The notes: a model not told the origin generated them from the letters alone. Shown: positions 44,114-52,826, numbered from the stretch's first letter. The stretch: 64,000 bases of DNA from CAXXOK01 sp963675655 (GCA_963675655.1 OY776489.1:1798001-1862000), one strand, 5' to 3'. Program-made: numbers and translations.

Positions 44114-44201
44114 GCGGGAATGGCGGAATTGGCAGACGCGCAAGATTCAGGTTCTTGTGTTCGATTAGGACATGCAGGTTCAAGTCCTGTTTCCCGCACC
44201 A
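44114..44201 (+). tRNA. tRNA-Leu(CAG), integration site of the island
   Basis: Acceptor GCGGGAA/TTCCCGC, anticodon stem CAAGA/TCTTG with loop TTCAGGT (CAG), long variable arm, encoded CCA; 88 nt. Its last ~23 bases are the left end of the duplicated attachment site, so the gene stays intact after integration. Confidence 0.95.
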
Positions 44202-44240
44202 AAGCAAAAAGCCCTGTAACGTAACAGTTGCAGGGCTTTT
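44179..44240. repeat. attL of the tRNA-Leu island
   Basis: About 61 bp shared with 54460-54520: a 31-bp exact block starting TTCAAGTCCTGTTTCCCGCA in the tRNA T-arm and acceptor, a one-base A indel, then GCCCTGTAACGTAACAGTT, one mismatch and CAGGGCTTTT. It includes the tRNA operon terminator. Confidence 0.93.
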
Positions 44241-44242
44241 TT
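44211..44242 (+). terminator. Terminator of the tRNA cluster
   Basis: GCCCTGTAAC...GTTGCAGGGC stem (44211-44236) followed by TTTTTT. The same hairpin is duplicated at attR (54491-54520). Confidence 0.88.
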
Positions 44243-44263
44243 GTTGTTTACATTTTGCTTGTT

Positions 44264-44284
44264 CCTACAGTTTTGCCTACAGTT
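44264..44284. promoter_or_regulatory. Direct repeats near attL, candidate integrase arm sites
   Basis: Two CCTACAGTT copies (44264 and 44276) just inside attL. The same motif occurs three times inside attR (54301, 54324, 54336). Position and repetition suit Int arm-type binding sites. Confidence 0.5.
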
Positions 44285-44328
44285 GGAGAATAATTTAATG
44301 CAGTACATCACCCAATATGGGCATAGGA

Positions 44329-45534
44329 TCATGCGTGCTTATTCTGCAACGATTCAATAAACTGGTTCATCCGTTCGGCAGATGCTTCTTTCATCTGTTG
44401 AGAGATGTGACCGTACACGTCCATGGTGGTTGTGATAGTTGTGTGACCCATAGCCTCCTGTACTTCCTTGAGGCTATCTCCGTTCTGGAGAGCATACAGA
44501 GCAAAAGAGTGGCGGAGGTCGTGGAAGCGGATACCGTCAAGACTGATGCTGTTTACAATCTTTTTAAGTGCTTAATAGACTGCGCTTCCTGTTAGGTGAC
44601 TGCCATATTCGTTCGTAAATACAAGGTTCATATCATTATGCCATTCATTCCCCAAATTAAGCTTCCATTGCGCCTGTATGGCTTTTACGTGACGCAACAC
44701 ATCCACTACAGCAGGGGCAATGGTGAGCGTCCTAATGCCGCTTTGACCTGTTTTCAGGCTAACAAGTCGCCATTCGCCGCCTATCTCGCGTTCACGCTGC
44801 AACTGTTTGCTGATGGTGATCGTTCCGTTTTTGAAATCCACATCAGACCATTGAAGGCCTAGCAATTCACCTTGCCGGGCGCCTGAAAACATATCGACGA
44901 AGTATAACGCTTCAAAACGGTGACCTTTGATAGCCTCAAGGAAGCGAGGAATATCGCCGTCCTGAATGACTTCCATTTTGTGCCTTTCAGCACGTGGGAG
45001 AGAAATGCCGTCTGTGGGGTTTCTTTGCAGGTAGCCAAGGAATACGGCTTTATCAAGTGCTGAATGCAGTAAAGCATGAACGTTGCGAATAGTCTTTGCA
45101 GACAAGCCGCCGCGGGTGGTTTTCTTTTGAAGTACATTGTAGACGCTCTTTATTAGCGAAGGATTGAGTTCGAACAGACGATACTTTCCCATATGGGGAA
45201 TTAAATACCGCTTGATGGTGTTCTGGTACTCTCGCTTAGTATTCGGTTTTAAGCTATCCATGTACTCATTAATGTACTTTTCAAGCCATACAGACAGTTT
45301 CATATAATTAGGTTTTTCGTATGTACCCGCAGAAACCGCTGCAATACGTTTACTCATAGCAAGCCGGGTTTGTTCTTCTGTATCGCCATCAACGCTAGTA
45401 CGGTATGGTGGCTTACCCGTGATCGGATTAGCAGGCATCATGAAGTAAATACGAACTTTACCGTTTGGCAAGTCCTTCACGCTACCTGCGCCGTTGCGAG
45501 CGCGTTTCATGTCTGCAGCTTTTTTCTTTGCCAT
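44329..45534 (-). pseudogene. int: Tyrosine integrase interrupted by an in-frame stop
   Basis: Phage-type tyrosine recombinase (402 codons) from ATG 45534 (AGGAGG upstream). It has an N-terminal AP2-like/SAM-like DNA-binding part (GSVKDLPNGKVRIYFMMPAN, then the core-binding domain with SVWLEKYINEYMDSLKPNT) and a catalytic domain with SGARQGELLGLQW (Arg I). After HLTGSAVY a TAA occurs at 44574-44572, yet the same frame continues with KKIVNSISLDGIRFHDLRHS, MGHTTITTTMDVYGH and a natural stop at 44329. HxxR, the second His and the nucleophile Tyr are therefore cut off. A compensated T insertion/deletion around TATTAAGCACTTAAA could explain the stop. Strongly suggests loss of mobility. Confidence 0.88.
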
Positions 45535-45573
45535 TACAAAGCCTCCTATTGAACCAGTCACATCACACTGAAA

Positions 45574-45933
45574 TCATTTCTTGTACTTCGGGTGAGTTAC
45601 TAAGTCTTGAATATAAGCAATGATTTTTTGTTGCCCCGGTTCATTTAGTTTATTTAAACCTTCGACAATTTTCTTTTCCAGCTCCGAATATGCAACCGAT
45701 CCTTCATCGTTGAGTATATAACCATCCTCATCAATTGAAGTCCATCCTATCAATTCAAAATAATTTATTTCGAGTGCTTCGGATAATTTGCGCGCTGTTT
45801 CTATAGTTGGTGTACGCCGATTATTCTCATAATTACCAATCGCCTCACGCGATATAGAAGCCAGCTTTGATAATTCCTCCTGTGTTAATCCCTTTTTCTT
45901 TCTTTCCCGCTGCAATGATTCACCAAAGCTCAT
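45574..45933 (-). CDS. XRE-family repressor of the island
   Basis: 119 aa. N-terminal HTH (residues 7-60: LQRERKKKGLTQEELSKLAS ISREAIGNYENNRRTPTIET), then a C-terminal oligomerisation part without a LexA-type protease. Sits between integrase and the divergent excisionase gene, the usual place of the lysogeny regulator. The palindrome at 45958-45972 is a likely operator. Confidence 0.9.
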   Translation of the reverse strand: MSFGESLQRERKKKGLTQEELSKLASISREAIGNYENNRRTPTIETARKLSEALEINYFELIGWTSIDEDGYILNDEGSVAYSELEKKIVEGLNKLNEPGQQKIIAYIQDLVTHPKYKK

Positions 45934-45957
45934 TTATATCACTCCTTGCTCATATCA

Positions 45958-46019
45958 TATCATAAAATGATAGCAAATGAAACAAAATGTTTGACAATAT
46001 CGACAAATGAATATAAAAT
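45958..46019 (+). promoter_or_regulatory. Operator palindrome and early promoter
   Basis: TATCAT-AAA-ATGATA (45958-45972) is followed by TTGACA (45991-45996), 17-bp spacer, TAAAAT (46014-46019), driving the excisionase gene at 46070. Divergent from the repressor gene. Confidence 0.75.
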
Positions 46020-46069
46020 ATGTACATACGAATCAATGTGAATCGTAATTCAATGAAGGGGAGAAACAT

Positions 46070-46252
46070 ATGGAAAAGATCAATTTCACATCAAAAGAGG
46101 CTTGTGAAGCAGCAAACGTAAGCGCGCCGACACTACGAAAATGGACACGCACTCCAGGCTTTCCAGTCATCAGAGCCGGCAAAAAGATTTTGATACCAAT
46201 TGAACCATTTAAACGTTGGCTGGAAGAACAAGCTAATGGTATGCGCATGTGA
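46070..46252 (+). CDS. Excisionase-like DNA-binding protein (HTH_17/MerR-like)
   Basis: 60 aa. INFTSKEACEAANVSAPTLR KWTRTPGFPVIRAGKKILIP is a typical winged-helix excisionase/AlpA-type domain. GGGGAGAAA before ATG 46070. First gene of the early rightward operon. Could direct integrase toward excision, now probably moot as the integrase is broken. Confidence 0.85.
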   Translation: MEKINFTSKEACEAANVSAPTLRKWTRTPGFPVIRAGKKILIPIEPFKRWLEEQANGMRM

Positions 46253-46279
46253 GCATGCTATATTGTTGACGAAGGAACG

Positions 46280-47323
46280 GTGAACAATTTGAGCACAGAC
46301 AAAAAGCCACGCAAATACAATCCAACGGGGCGGCGTTGGTGGTTAAAGCTGCAATTTGCATTTTTCTCTGATAAGCGAGTTAGAACGCTTCGCAGAAGGT
46401 TTGGAGATTGTGCGCTGATCATCTATCAAAAAATGATGCTTAAAAGCCTTGAGAACAACAGCACCATGAAACATGAAGGGCTTGAAGAAACCTTTGAGGA
46501 GGAAGTAGCTGTTGATATCATGGAGGACGAAGCAGACAAGGTACATCTGGTTAAAAACGTAATCGATTTTCTCATTGGTCAGAATTTAATGGTTGAGCAA
46601 CAAGACGGTAGTTACTTTTTTACACAAGCTGCTGAAATGAGCGGTGATGAAGGCTCCTCCGCCGAAAGGATGAGGAACAAACGCGCAAGAGATAAACCGT
46701 CACAGAGTGACGAAGAAACGTCACATGATGACGGTTTGTCACAAAGTGACGAAAATTCGTCACAACGATACCAAATACAGAATAACAACAATAACAGAAT
46801 AACATCTACAGATATAGCAATAGCAAGAGCTATATCTGTAGAAGAACAAAAAACAGAAACAGCTTCTGTTGATTCTGCTTCTGCTGACCACTGCGCGGCG
46901 TCGGCTGCGGCTGATGCCGCCGCGCCGCACAGTGCTGATTTGTTTTTGCGCGAACAACTTTTAGATATCAGACATAAGCACGAAATCGATATGACATGGC
47001 AGGGAATAGACGCTTTCCTTGATGAAATGCAGAAAAGCAAATGGATGCTCTATAACAAGCCAGTTACAAAAGAAGGTATCGTAAAAGCCTTGCGCGGCTG
47101 GGCTAAGTACCATGATGAATACCAGCTCAGTGCGGATATAAAGCTTGAACGTAGCATTGTCAAAGTACTAAAAAAGTATCTTGGTGACGAAAAGACAAAT
47201 AAATTTTTGGAGGGCGATAGTATTGATTATCAGATGGAATTACTTCAAAAATGCCCTGTAGAAGCTTTTACCGAAGAAATGCTTGAGTACATGGAAGATA
47301 CATGGCACTTGATTCCACAATGA
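46280..47323 (+). CDS. Phage replisome organizer-like protein
   Basis: 347 aa from GTG 46280 (GAAGGA close upstream; TTG 46289 is an alternative). N-terminal WWLKLQFAFFSDKRVRTLRR and GDCALIIYQKMMLKSLEN match the phage replisome-organizer N-terminal wHTH (Lin1244/Lin1753-like). The middle is low-complexity, with repeated SQSDE-type blocks, an Asn run and an Ala-rich HCAASAAADAAAPH region. The C-terminal DnaD-like part has IDMTWQGIDAFLDEMQKSKW. Probably starts replication or helicase loading of the element. Confidence 0.75.
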   Translation: MNNLSTDKKPRKYNPTGRRWWLKLQFAFFSDKRVRTLRRRFGDCALIIYQKMMLKSLENNSTMKHEGLEETFEEEVAVDIMEDEADKVHLVKNVIDFLIGQNLMVEQQDGSYFFTQAAEMSGDEGSSAERMRNKRARDKPSQSDEETSHDDGLSQSDENSSQRYQIQNNNNNRITSTDIAIARAISVEEQKTETASVDSASADHCAASAAADAAAPHSADLFLREQLLDIRHKHEIDMTWQGIDAFLDEMQKSKWMLYNKPVTKEGIVKALRGWAKYHDEYQLSADIKLERSIVKVLKKYLGDEKTNKFLEGDSIDYQMELLQKCPVEAFTEEMLEYMEDTWHLIPQ

Positions 47324-47439
47324 GGAGCGGAGATAGCCAAGTTAATCAACCAAAAGAGAAGCCCCGCTAACCTCCTGTAAGGGCTGGCGGGGTGTGCTTC
47401 CTGTATGCCGCTGATTTCATTATACAGGAGGCGTTTTAC

Positions 47440-48126
47440 ATGGTCAACATGGCGGAGGTTTGCACTAACAACCATGGTCTGATCTACCATATTGCCAAAC
47501 GGTATATGGTGGCTTGCCAACTGGACAGGGCAACTGATATAGACGATCTTGCTCAGGCCGGATACATTGGGTTGATTGAATCAGTGAAAACTTATGATGA
47601 AAGCAAAGGCACCTTTTCTTCTTGGGCGGCTATGTATATCAAGGCAGAAATGCGAAGGGCTTTAGGCTTGCACCGGCATGAACAGCGTGCAGACCAAGGG
47701 GCGCTATCGTTGGATGCTCCCACGGTTGAGGGTGAAGCTATTACCCTCTCGGATACAATAGAAGCCCCAGACAATACCGAGGCGGAGGCAGATTATGCCG
47801 AGCTGGTGCAAGCCGTTCACGCAGCTGTGGATGCTTTGCCAAAGCACCAGTGCGAGATTGTACGAAGGCATGACCTGCAGGGGCAAAGTGTGACCACTGC
47901 CGGTGCCTGTTGCGGATTAACAGCCTCCGCCGCACACAATGCTTATCAACAAGGCCGAAGCCGTCTCTACAGGGATGCAGGCTTGCGAGCGCTAGCCGCC
48001 GCTCACCACCTTGACCAACGCACCGATTGGCACAGGCATGTTACTTTGAGTGGTTACCGGCGCACCTGGACAAGCAGCACGGAAGCACTGGCGTTCTGGC
48101 GCGAGGAAAGGCAACAGAGGGGATAA
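47440..48126 (+). CDS. Element-encoded sigma-70-like factor
   Basis: 228 aa from ATG 47440 with CAGGAGG at 47425-47431; the frame is open upstream. Region 2 is clear: NHGLIYHIAKRYMVACQLDR, TDIDDLAQAGYIGLIESVKT and FSSWAAMYIKAEMRRALGLH. Region 3/4 has LPKHQCEIVRRHDLQGQSVTTA, a HTH-like part. The C-terminus is extended with a WHRHVTLSGYRRTWTSSTEA tail. Such sigma-like proteins are common in clostridial prophages and integrative elements and may switch on late or transfer genes, which are missing here. Confidence 0.82.
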   Translation: MVNMAEVCTNNHGLIYHIAKRYMVACQLDRATDIDDLAQAGYIGLIESVKTYDESKGTFSSWAAMYIKAEMRRALGLHRHEQRADQGALSLDAPTVEGEAITLSDTIEAPDNTEAEADYAELVQAVHAAVDALPKHQCEIVRRHDLQGQSVTTAGACCGLTASAAHNAYQQGRSRLYRDAGLRALAAAHHLDQRTDWHRHVTLSGYRRTWTSSTEALAFWREERQQRG

Positions 48127-48300
48127 ACCATCGGCGACGAGGGATAACAGCATCAGAACAGAAAGCCCGTCAGAGAGCCATTTTGAGGCGCTGGCGGGCG
48201 TTGTTATTATGGGGCTTCGTGTTACTTGGGCACCGAATAAAAATGCAGACAAAATACAGACAAAAGCCGTACAATTTAGCAAGGTATTTTCTATCACAAA

Positions 48301-48600
48301 TGGTTTCCGCGCATGTGTGAATACGGTTTTGAAGCAGGCCGAGATTATGAGGTTATCGTCAAAAATGACGAAAACCCCATGGGCGGCCGTCCGGCAACCA
48401 ACCACATGCTGACTCCCTCTATGGCCAAGGAGCTGTGCATGCTTCAACGCACAGATAAAGGTCGTGAAGCTGGTTCGCGACCAAACCAAACCGAACCAAA
48501 AGTGTACCGTTTTAATGGTTCGGCTGCACTGTTAGTTAGGTTCATGAAGGCGCTGCTTTGCAGGAAGCAAAGTGGAAGCAAAAGTGAAGCAAAAACATGA
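48301..48600 (+). pseudogene. AntA/AntB-type antirepressor remnant
   Basis: WFPRMCEYGFEAGRDYEVI, GGRPATNHMLTPSMAKELCM and LQRTDKG are the core of the AntA/AntB antirepressor domain. The upstream residues that should precede WFPR are in another frame (QFSKVFS), and downstream the frame runs into unrelated sequence. ATG 48313 could still translate a 95-aa fragment but no ribosome site is seen. Read as a broken phage antirepressor. Confidence 0.65.
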
Positions 48601-48711
48601 CTTTATAGCATAAGGCAGGGGGGCTATAAAATCTCTAGGGCTTACGTTTCCACAACCGAGACGCCTCAATCACGCGAGATTTTTCCCAAAACGGAGAAAG
48701 GAGGGAAATGT

Positions 48712-48875
48712 ATGGCTCGTCCATCTAAGCCAACGAACGTAATTCAGTTTGAAGGTAAAAGTCATAGGACTAAAGCAGAGCTGGATTTTAGAAAAAAGAG
48801 GAAACGCTTTTGACTACAGGTGTTCAAATGAAGCAATGGGCGGTAAACTATTATTGTCACTTGCGTTCGCGATGA
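48712..48875 (+). pseudogene. Fragment of P27-family phage terminase small subunit
   Basis: After AAAGGAGGG, ATG 48712 starts MARPSKPTNVIQFEGKSHRT KAELDFRKK, the P27 TerS N-terminus. The frame then hits TGA after RKRF, while the adjacent frame continues ETLLTTGVQMKQWAVNYY and stops at 48875. The true protein is about 100-150 aa, so this is a frameshifted, 3'-truncated remnant marking where the phage packaging genes used to begin. Confidence 0.65.
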
Positions 48876-48909
48876 CCTTCTTTTGCTCTGGCTACGCTTA
48901 TAAGAGTGT

Positions 48910-50121
48910 TTATAGTGTATTCCACGACATACCTAAAGCAAAACCATGGTTCTGATTGAGACGTGTGACTGCTGCACGGTTGACATCGATGAAGTTTTTA
49001 AAGCTTCGTGCTTGTGCGAATACGCCACCTTTTTCGAGGCGTTCAATTTCTCGTTCAGCAGTAGTTAGAAGCACTTCATAGCTCTCAAATGTTTCTTTAT
49101 AGCTGAGTTTATCTAAAAGGTCTATTTGATGTTTCAAGCAACAAAGGTAATGCTTAAATGCATCGGTTTCAGTAAATCCAGTAGCAGACGGAGGGACTGA
49201 GGCTTGAAAAATCTTATTAATACTATCATCTAAGAAATCCTTATCTTTGGATTTCATTGATAATAGGTATCCGTTGTTAAAAGCCCAGTCCATAAACGAA
49301 AGCTTATATTCAGATAGCGCTTCAGGATAATAAACCCAGGTACTTTTCCTCTTTTGTTCATCAATATCAATAAACCTATTGGTGAAGCTCCTAACGTTTT
49401 GCCATGTGCCCGATGCCATTGCATCCACTTTTATTAAAGACATGGGTAATAATTGATGGTTTCCATAACCATAAATCACCTTTTTACCGGCTATCTTTAA
49501 GACCGCACAGATATGGAGTACATTAGAAAGCCACATGGGATTATCAATTAAGTATTTCCTGTCAAGTGCTTCTGCAACAACATAGTATCCTTCAACGTTG
49601 AAATCAAGTATATCTTGTAATACTGGTTCGATGGTTGTTTCACTTTGAACTAAGAAATCCCTTGGCAAAGCAAGAGTTGTAAAAATTGGCTTATCATCCA
49701 TCACTTCATGTGCGGCATCAATAAAGCGTTTTGATTGGGAAACGAAACGACGTGCCCATTCAGCATCGTAGCTGTTTAAAATACTCGGAAGAATATAAGC
49801 TTTTGTATTGGCAATATCATTATACTGTTTTATTGCACGAATTTGCTTATCAATCAATGTGCCATTTGACTGTAAATTCGTATTGAGATCACAATCCCAA
49901 TACGTGTATTGTACTAACCGTTTCAGTTCACTTTTTGGACAATAGCACTGTGGATCGAAATAGCATTCCACTCCTGCTTTATCAAATTCTGTACTCCACG
50001 CAGTTAATTGAGATGGTGTCATATCACGCGGACTCAGTATAACAGATGCACCTTTCCATTTTTTTGACAAGTCAATAGTTAAGGCTTTCATTCCATGCCC
50101 AAACTGCAAAAATAGTTCCAT
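48910..50121 (-). CDS. Unrecognised protein, probable beta/alpha-barrel, third gene of the kinase operon
   Basis: 403 aa from ATG 50121 (AGGAGG upstream). I do not recognise a named family. Regularly alternating strands and helices suggest a TIM-like barrel: ASVILSPRDMTPSQL, GVECYFDPQCYCP, KAYILPSILNSYDAEW, PIFTTLALPRDFL, VEGYYVVAEALD, KKVIYGYGNHQLLPMSLIKV then DAMASGTWQNVRSF. That last block is reminiscent of the tRNA-guanine-transglycosylase barrel, but no catalytic assignment is safe. The C-terminus is a helical, coiled region (YEVLLTTAEREIERLEKGG). No signal or membrane segment. Only 17 bp after the kinase gene, so co-expressed. Low GC like the rest of the island. Confidence 0.75.
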   Translation of the reverse strand: MELFLQFGHGMKALTIDLSKKWKGASVILSPRDMTPSQLTAWSTEFDKAGVECYFDPQCYCPKSELKRLVQYTYWDCDLNTNLQSNGTLIDKQIRAIKQYNDIANTKAYILPSILNSYDAEWARRFVSQSKRFIDAAHEVMDDKPIFTTLALPRDFLVQSETTIEPVLQDILDFNVEGYYVVAEALDRKYLIDNPMWLSNVLHICAVLKIAGKKVIYGYGNHQLLPMSLIKVDAMASGTWQNVRSFTNRFIDIDEQKRKSTWVYYPEALSEYKLSFMDWAFNNGYLLSMKSKDKDFLDDSINKIFQASVPPSATGFTETDAFKHYLCCLKHQIDLLDKLSYKETFESYEVLLTTAEREIERLEKGGVFAQARSFKNFIDVNRAAVTRLNQNHGFALGMSWNTL

Positions 50122-50138
50122 TATTGTCCGCCTCCTAT

Positions 50139-50975
50139 TCAGATTGTAAGTGTTTTTAAAACGGTATAGTACCATTCTAAAGCCTTTTTTGCACTGGGTG
50201 GTCGTTTGCTAACCTGTTTTTGCATTAGCGTCTGGATGATTCCAATAAGTTGACTATCTTTGTCCCCTGGTATCAAATAATTTTGTGGTATAACAGTTAC
50301 TGTTAAGTACCAAATCTCATTTACATCAGCTTCTTTGCCAGTAATAAATGGATGTTTCCCAAATATAGCTTGATATACTACTATACCAATAGAGAATAAA
50401 TCAGCTCTACTATCTATTTTGGTCTTGCTGTATTGGAACAGTTCTGGCGCGCCATATCCAGGAGTATGTGGTCCGACTGCCATATTAGTTAAAGTAAGAG
50501 AAGCAAGGTTAAGATTTCTTGCAATACCAAAATCTATCAAGTGAAAAGTTCCATCTTTGGCAGAAATAATATTGTCGGGCTTAATATCTCTATGAACAAT
50601 GTTCAGCTCTTCAAGCCTCACCACAACAGAAAGCAAACTTTCAAACAATGTCAGACTTTGATGCAATTTAAGTGATCCACGCTTTAGGGCATCTGTCAGA
50701 GTTTCACCATCAATATATTCCTCAAAAAAATAAAAACGTTCCTCTCCTTCAAATTGAAAGGAAGAAAACTCTTTAATTTTAGGTACGCCGGGGATTTCGT
50801 TTTGATTAACGATATCAATTTCCCGTCGAATGCGTTCATCCATCTTCTTAATTATCTTCAACATGACCATGCCATATGTGTCTACGTATACAAGGAATAC
50901 TTCTTTTTGGCCGGATTTAGGAAATACCTTTAAAACTTTCAAAGAAGGATATTTCTTTGTCAATTCATTTAGCAA
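50139..50975 (-). CDS. Cytoplasmic Ser/Thr protein kinase
   Basis: 278 aa, a bare Hanks-type kinase domain with no transmembrane segment or PASTA repeats. TTG start at 50975 after GAGGAGG. ATP lysine K40 (MVMLKIIKK), C-helix E52, catalytic loop IVHRDIKPDN (H128-N135), LIDFGIARN (D148), GYGAPELF for APE, and ADLFSIGIVVYQAIFGKHPF. The Gly-rich loop is poor (FPKSGQKEVFL). All catalytic residues are present, so activity is expected. Sits between a nuclease-like gene (13 bp upstream) and the barrel protein, within island cargo, which argues for a defence or regulatory module rather than the housekeeping PrkC kinase. Confidence 0.9.
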   Translation of the reverse strand: MLNELTKKYPSLKVLKVFPKSGQKEVFLVYVDTYGMVMLKIIKKMDERIRREIDIVNQNEIPGVPKIKEFSSFQFEGEERFYFFEEYIDGETLTDALKRGSLKLHQSLTLFESLLSVVVRLEELNIVHRDIKPDNIISAKDGTFHLIDFGIARNLNLASLTLTNMAVGPHTPGYGAPELFQYSKTKIDSRADLFSIGIVVYQAIFGKHPFITGKEADVNEIWYLTVTVIPQNYLIPGDKDSQLIGIIQTLMQKQVSKRPPSAKKALEWYYTVLKTLTI

Positions 50976-50988
50976 TCTTTATACCTCC

Positions 50989-51771
50989 TCAGCTATTGAG
51001 AATTCGACCAATACATTCGTTTAAATATAATGAGTTGTAATTCGATGGGAATCTATTTCGACTTGCAGGTGTATGGCAGGAAAACTGTTTGCTATTATAC
51101 AAGTAGATGCCAATTCCAAAGGAGCTTATACGCTGCACAACCTCTGCATTTGGTTCTCGTTTCCTTTTTGATAAGACAAAACTTTCAGATGCAAAGGCTT
51201 TATTGATAATGGCCTGCTGCATCACAACATCCCATTTACCTATTTTCGCCTCAACAGCTTCAATTCGTTTGATTCCAAAAATATCATCACGATTTGGAAC
51301 AATCCAATATCCATCCTGACGAACAATGAGCTGTGCATCCATTAACGCTTCTAATGAGTGTAAAAGAATTTTATATTGAGTTGATAGTTCCCTAATCATC
51401 TTCTGCGAGGTTACATTCTTTCTACTATAAATATAATGCAGCAATTTCAAATCTGTCGTAGAAATAGTGTTTCTAGCTCTATTCCAACGCGAATAACAAC
51501 AGGGGTTATATTCAGCAAAAACAACATCAGGGTATGCATCATTGATTTTTGTCTCTACAAAAATTGCCAGTTGTTTCTTGCTATTAGACTTAAAAGACGC
51601 CTTTCTGAAGTCGATGAACTCACTTACCATATCAAACTCTTGGCCTTCCGTTATTGGTCTTGAATTTATACCTAGTGATGAATAGTTGTTATATACTTCA
51701 AGTATTTCCACGATACACGGGTCTCCCTTCTTGTGGCTATACCTATGATCATCAATTATACCATATCTCAT
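50989..51771 (-). CDS. PD-(D/E)XK nuclease-like protein with inserted winged helix
   Basis: 260 aa, first gene of the operon. AYPDVVFAEYN (P81-D82) and EAVEAKIGKWDVVMQQA (E174, K176), followed by FASESFVLSKR, match the D...ExK and helix pattern of restriction-endonuclease-fold proteins. Between them residues about 105-158 form a winged helix (TTDLKLLHYIYSRKNVTSQK, LMDAQLIVRQDGYWIVP). Active-site spacing with an inserted wHTH is unusual, and catalysis is not proven. No ribosome site precedes ATG 51771; a weak TTATTG-17-CATAAT promoter ends a few bases upstream, so the message may be leaderless. Confidence 0.6.
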   Translation of the reverse strand: MRYGIIDDHRYSHKKGDPCIVEILEVYNNYSSLGINSRPITEGQEFDMVSEFIDFRKASFKSNSKKQLAIFVETKINDAYPDVVFAEYNPCCYSRWNRARNTISTTDLKLLHYIYSRKNVTSQKMIRELSTQYKILLHSLEALMDAQLIVRQDGYWIVPNRDDIFGIKRIEAVEAKIGKWDVVMQQAIINKAFASESFVLSKRKREPNAEVVQRISSFGIGIYLYNSKQFSCHTPASRNRFPSNYNSLYLNECIGRILNS

Positions 51772-51844
51772 ATAGATTATGCTTCATGAGAACAATAACA
51801 ATAATTTCAAGGTGAAATATCTGTTGTTGAGGTGGGAAATAATA

Positions 51845-52249
51845 TTACAGATCAGAATACATAGCGAGCAATAGTTCGTTATTCGTAAAAAGAAACGTGG
51901 AACCATTATTTGAAATTTTTACAACCGCAGATACTTCCATTGATAAACCAGAAATTGCAGGGGTTACAAAATACCTAATTATGAATGGGTCTTCATCCTG
52001 TTCTGCTTGGATTGTACTGATAATACTCTTCTCTTTGAAATTTATATCATTTGCGAATTCTTCCGTGTTACCTGAGCAGCCAACGGCTTCAAGCTCGTCT
52101 TGATATGAATTAATTATTTCCTCTTTTGTCATTGAGCCAAAAAACCAATCAACTATTCCAATTTCGCAATGATACCGAAATCCATTTTTCATTGTTATAC
52201 CCTCTTTGTCTTGATTAAATTTATATGTAACGGTTAATAATATTTCCAT
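51845..52249 (-). CDS. Small island protein of unknown function
   Basis: 134 aa from ATG 52249 (AGGAGA upstream). Soluble, mixed alpha/beta (ILLTVTYKFNQDKEGITM, CEIGIVDWFFGSMTKEEIIN, MEVSAVVKISNNGSTFLF). No family recognised. Same strand as the kinase operon and 73 bp upstream of its first gene, so it could be co-transcribed with it, or may belong to the regulator gene side. Confidence 0.6.
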   Translation of the reverse strand: MEILLTVTYKFNQDKEGITMKNGFRYHCEIGIVDWFFGSMTKEEIINSYQDELEAVGCSGNTEEFANDINFKEKSIISTIQAEQDEDPFIIRYFVTPAISGLSMEVSAVVKISNNGSTFLFTNNELLLAMYSDL

Positions 52250-52284
52250 AATTATACTTCTCCTACTGTAAATAAGCAAGTAAA

Positions 52285-52310
52285 AGCAGCCATACCGGCT
52301 GCTCTTTTCT
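52285..52310. terminator. Hairpin between the HTH regulator and small island gene
   Basis: AGCAGCC (52285-52291), five-base loop, GGCTGCT (52297-52303), T-rich on both sides; on the minus strand it is followed by TTTTACTT and would end the regulator transcript. Confidence 0.65.
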
Positions 52311-52394
52311 CGTATTCACGGCTCTCATTTGGTCTCTATTCGTTTCCCTTCCATTCCTCCGCCGTCATGCTCATATCTTCGCGTAGGAGGGTAT

Positions 52395-52826
52395 TTACTT
52401 ATCTGAATCCTCTGCTTCAAATGTAATACTGTCGGGAGTGAAATCATCAGATGGGCTTTGGTCATATTCATTAGCCACTTGAAAAACTGCATCTTGAGGA
52501 GATGATGCTTCGATGTTTACTGTTTTTTTGCGAATACCATTCAATTTAGACAAGTCTACATCGTCCATCTGTTTCATTGTTGTTGCATTAATGATTCCTT
52601 GTCGCTCGGTTACTTTCACAGAGAAGATTTGATTTTCAAGAATATCTCCAGGTTGACAATCGAGCAGTTCACAAATCGTAGAAATATTATCCCATGACAC
52701 CGGTCTATCTTCACGTAGGTTCTGTAACGTGGCTTCACCAAGCAATTTTTCATTTCGAATCCTGTAAGTTGAGTAACCGGCCTTTTTCAAGGCAGCTAGC
52801 ACATCAATTTTATACCTAATCGGCAT
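52395..52826 (-). CDS. Cro/C1-type HTH regulator
   Basis: 143 aa from ATG 52826 (GGGGAGGGA upstream). N-terminal HTH of the HTH_26 type: IDVLAALKKAGYSTYRIRNE KLLGEATLQNLREDRPVSWD NISTICELLDCQPGDILE. The C-terminal acidic tail (about 70-143) has no known domain. Divergent to the gene at 52998; the gap contains three regularly spaced operator-like palindromes, so autoregulation is likely. Confidence 0.82.
   Translation of the reverse strand: MPIRYKIDVLAALKKAGYSTYRIRNEKLLGEATLQNLREDRPVSWDNISTICELLDCQPGDILENQIFSVKVTERQGIINATTMKQMDDVDLSKLNGIRKKTVNIEASSPQDAVFQVANEYDQSPSDDFTPDSITFEAEDSDK

Noticed and set aside
48027..48412. Two overlapping plus-strand frames after the sigma-like gene
   Set aside because: They overlap the sigma-like coding end, lack ribosome sites, and the antirepressor signal is in a different frame.
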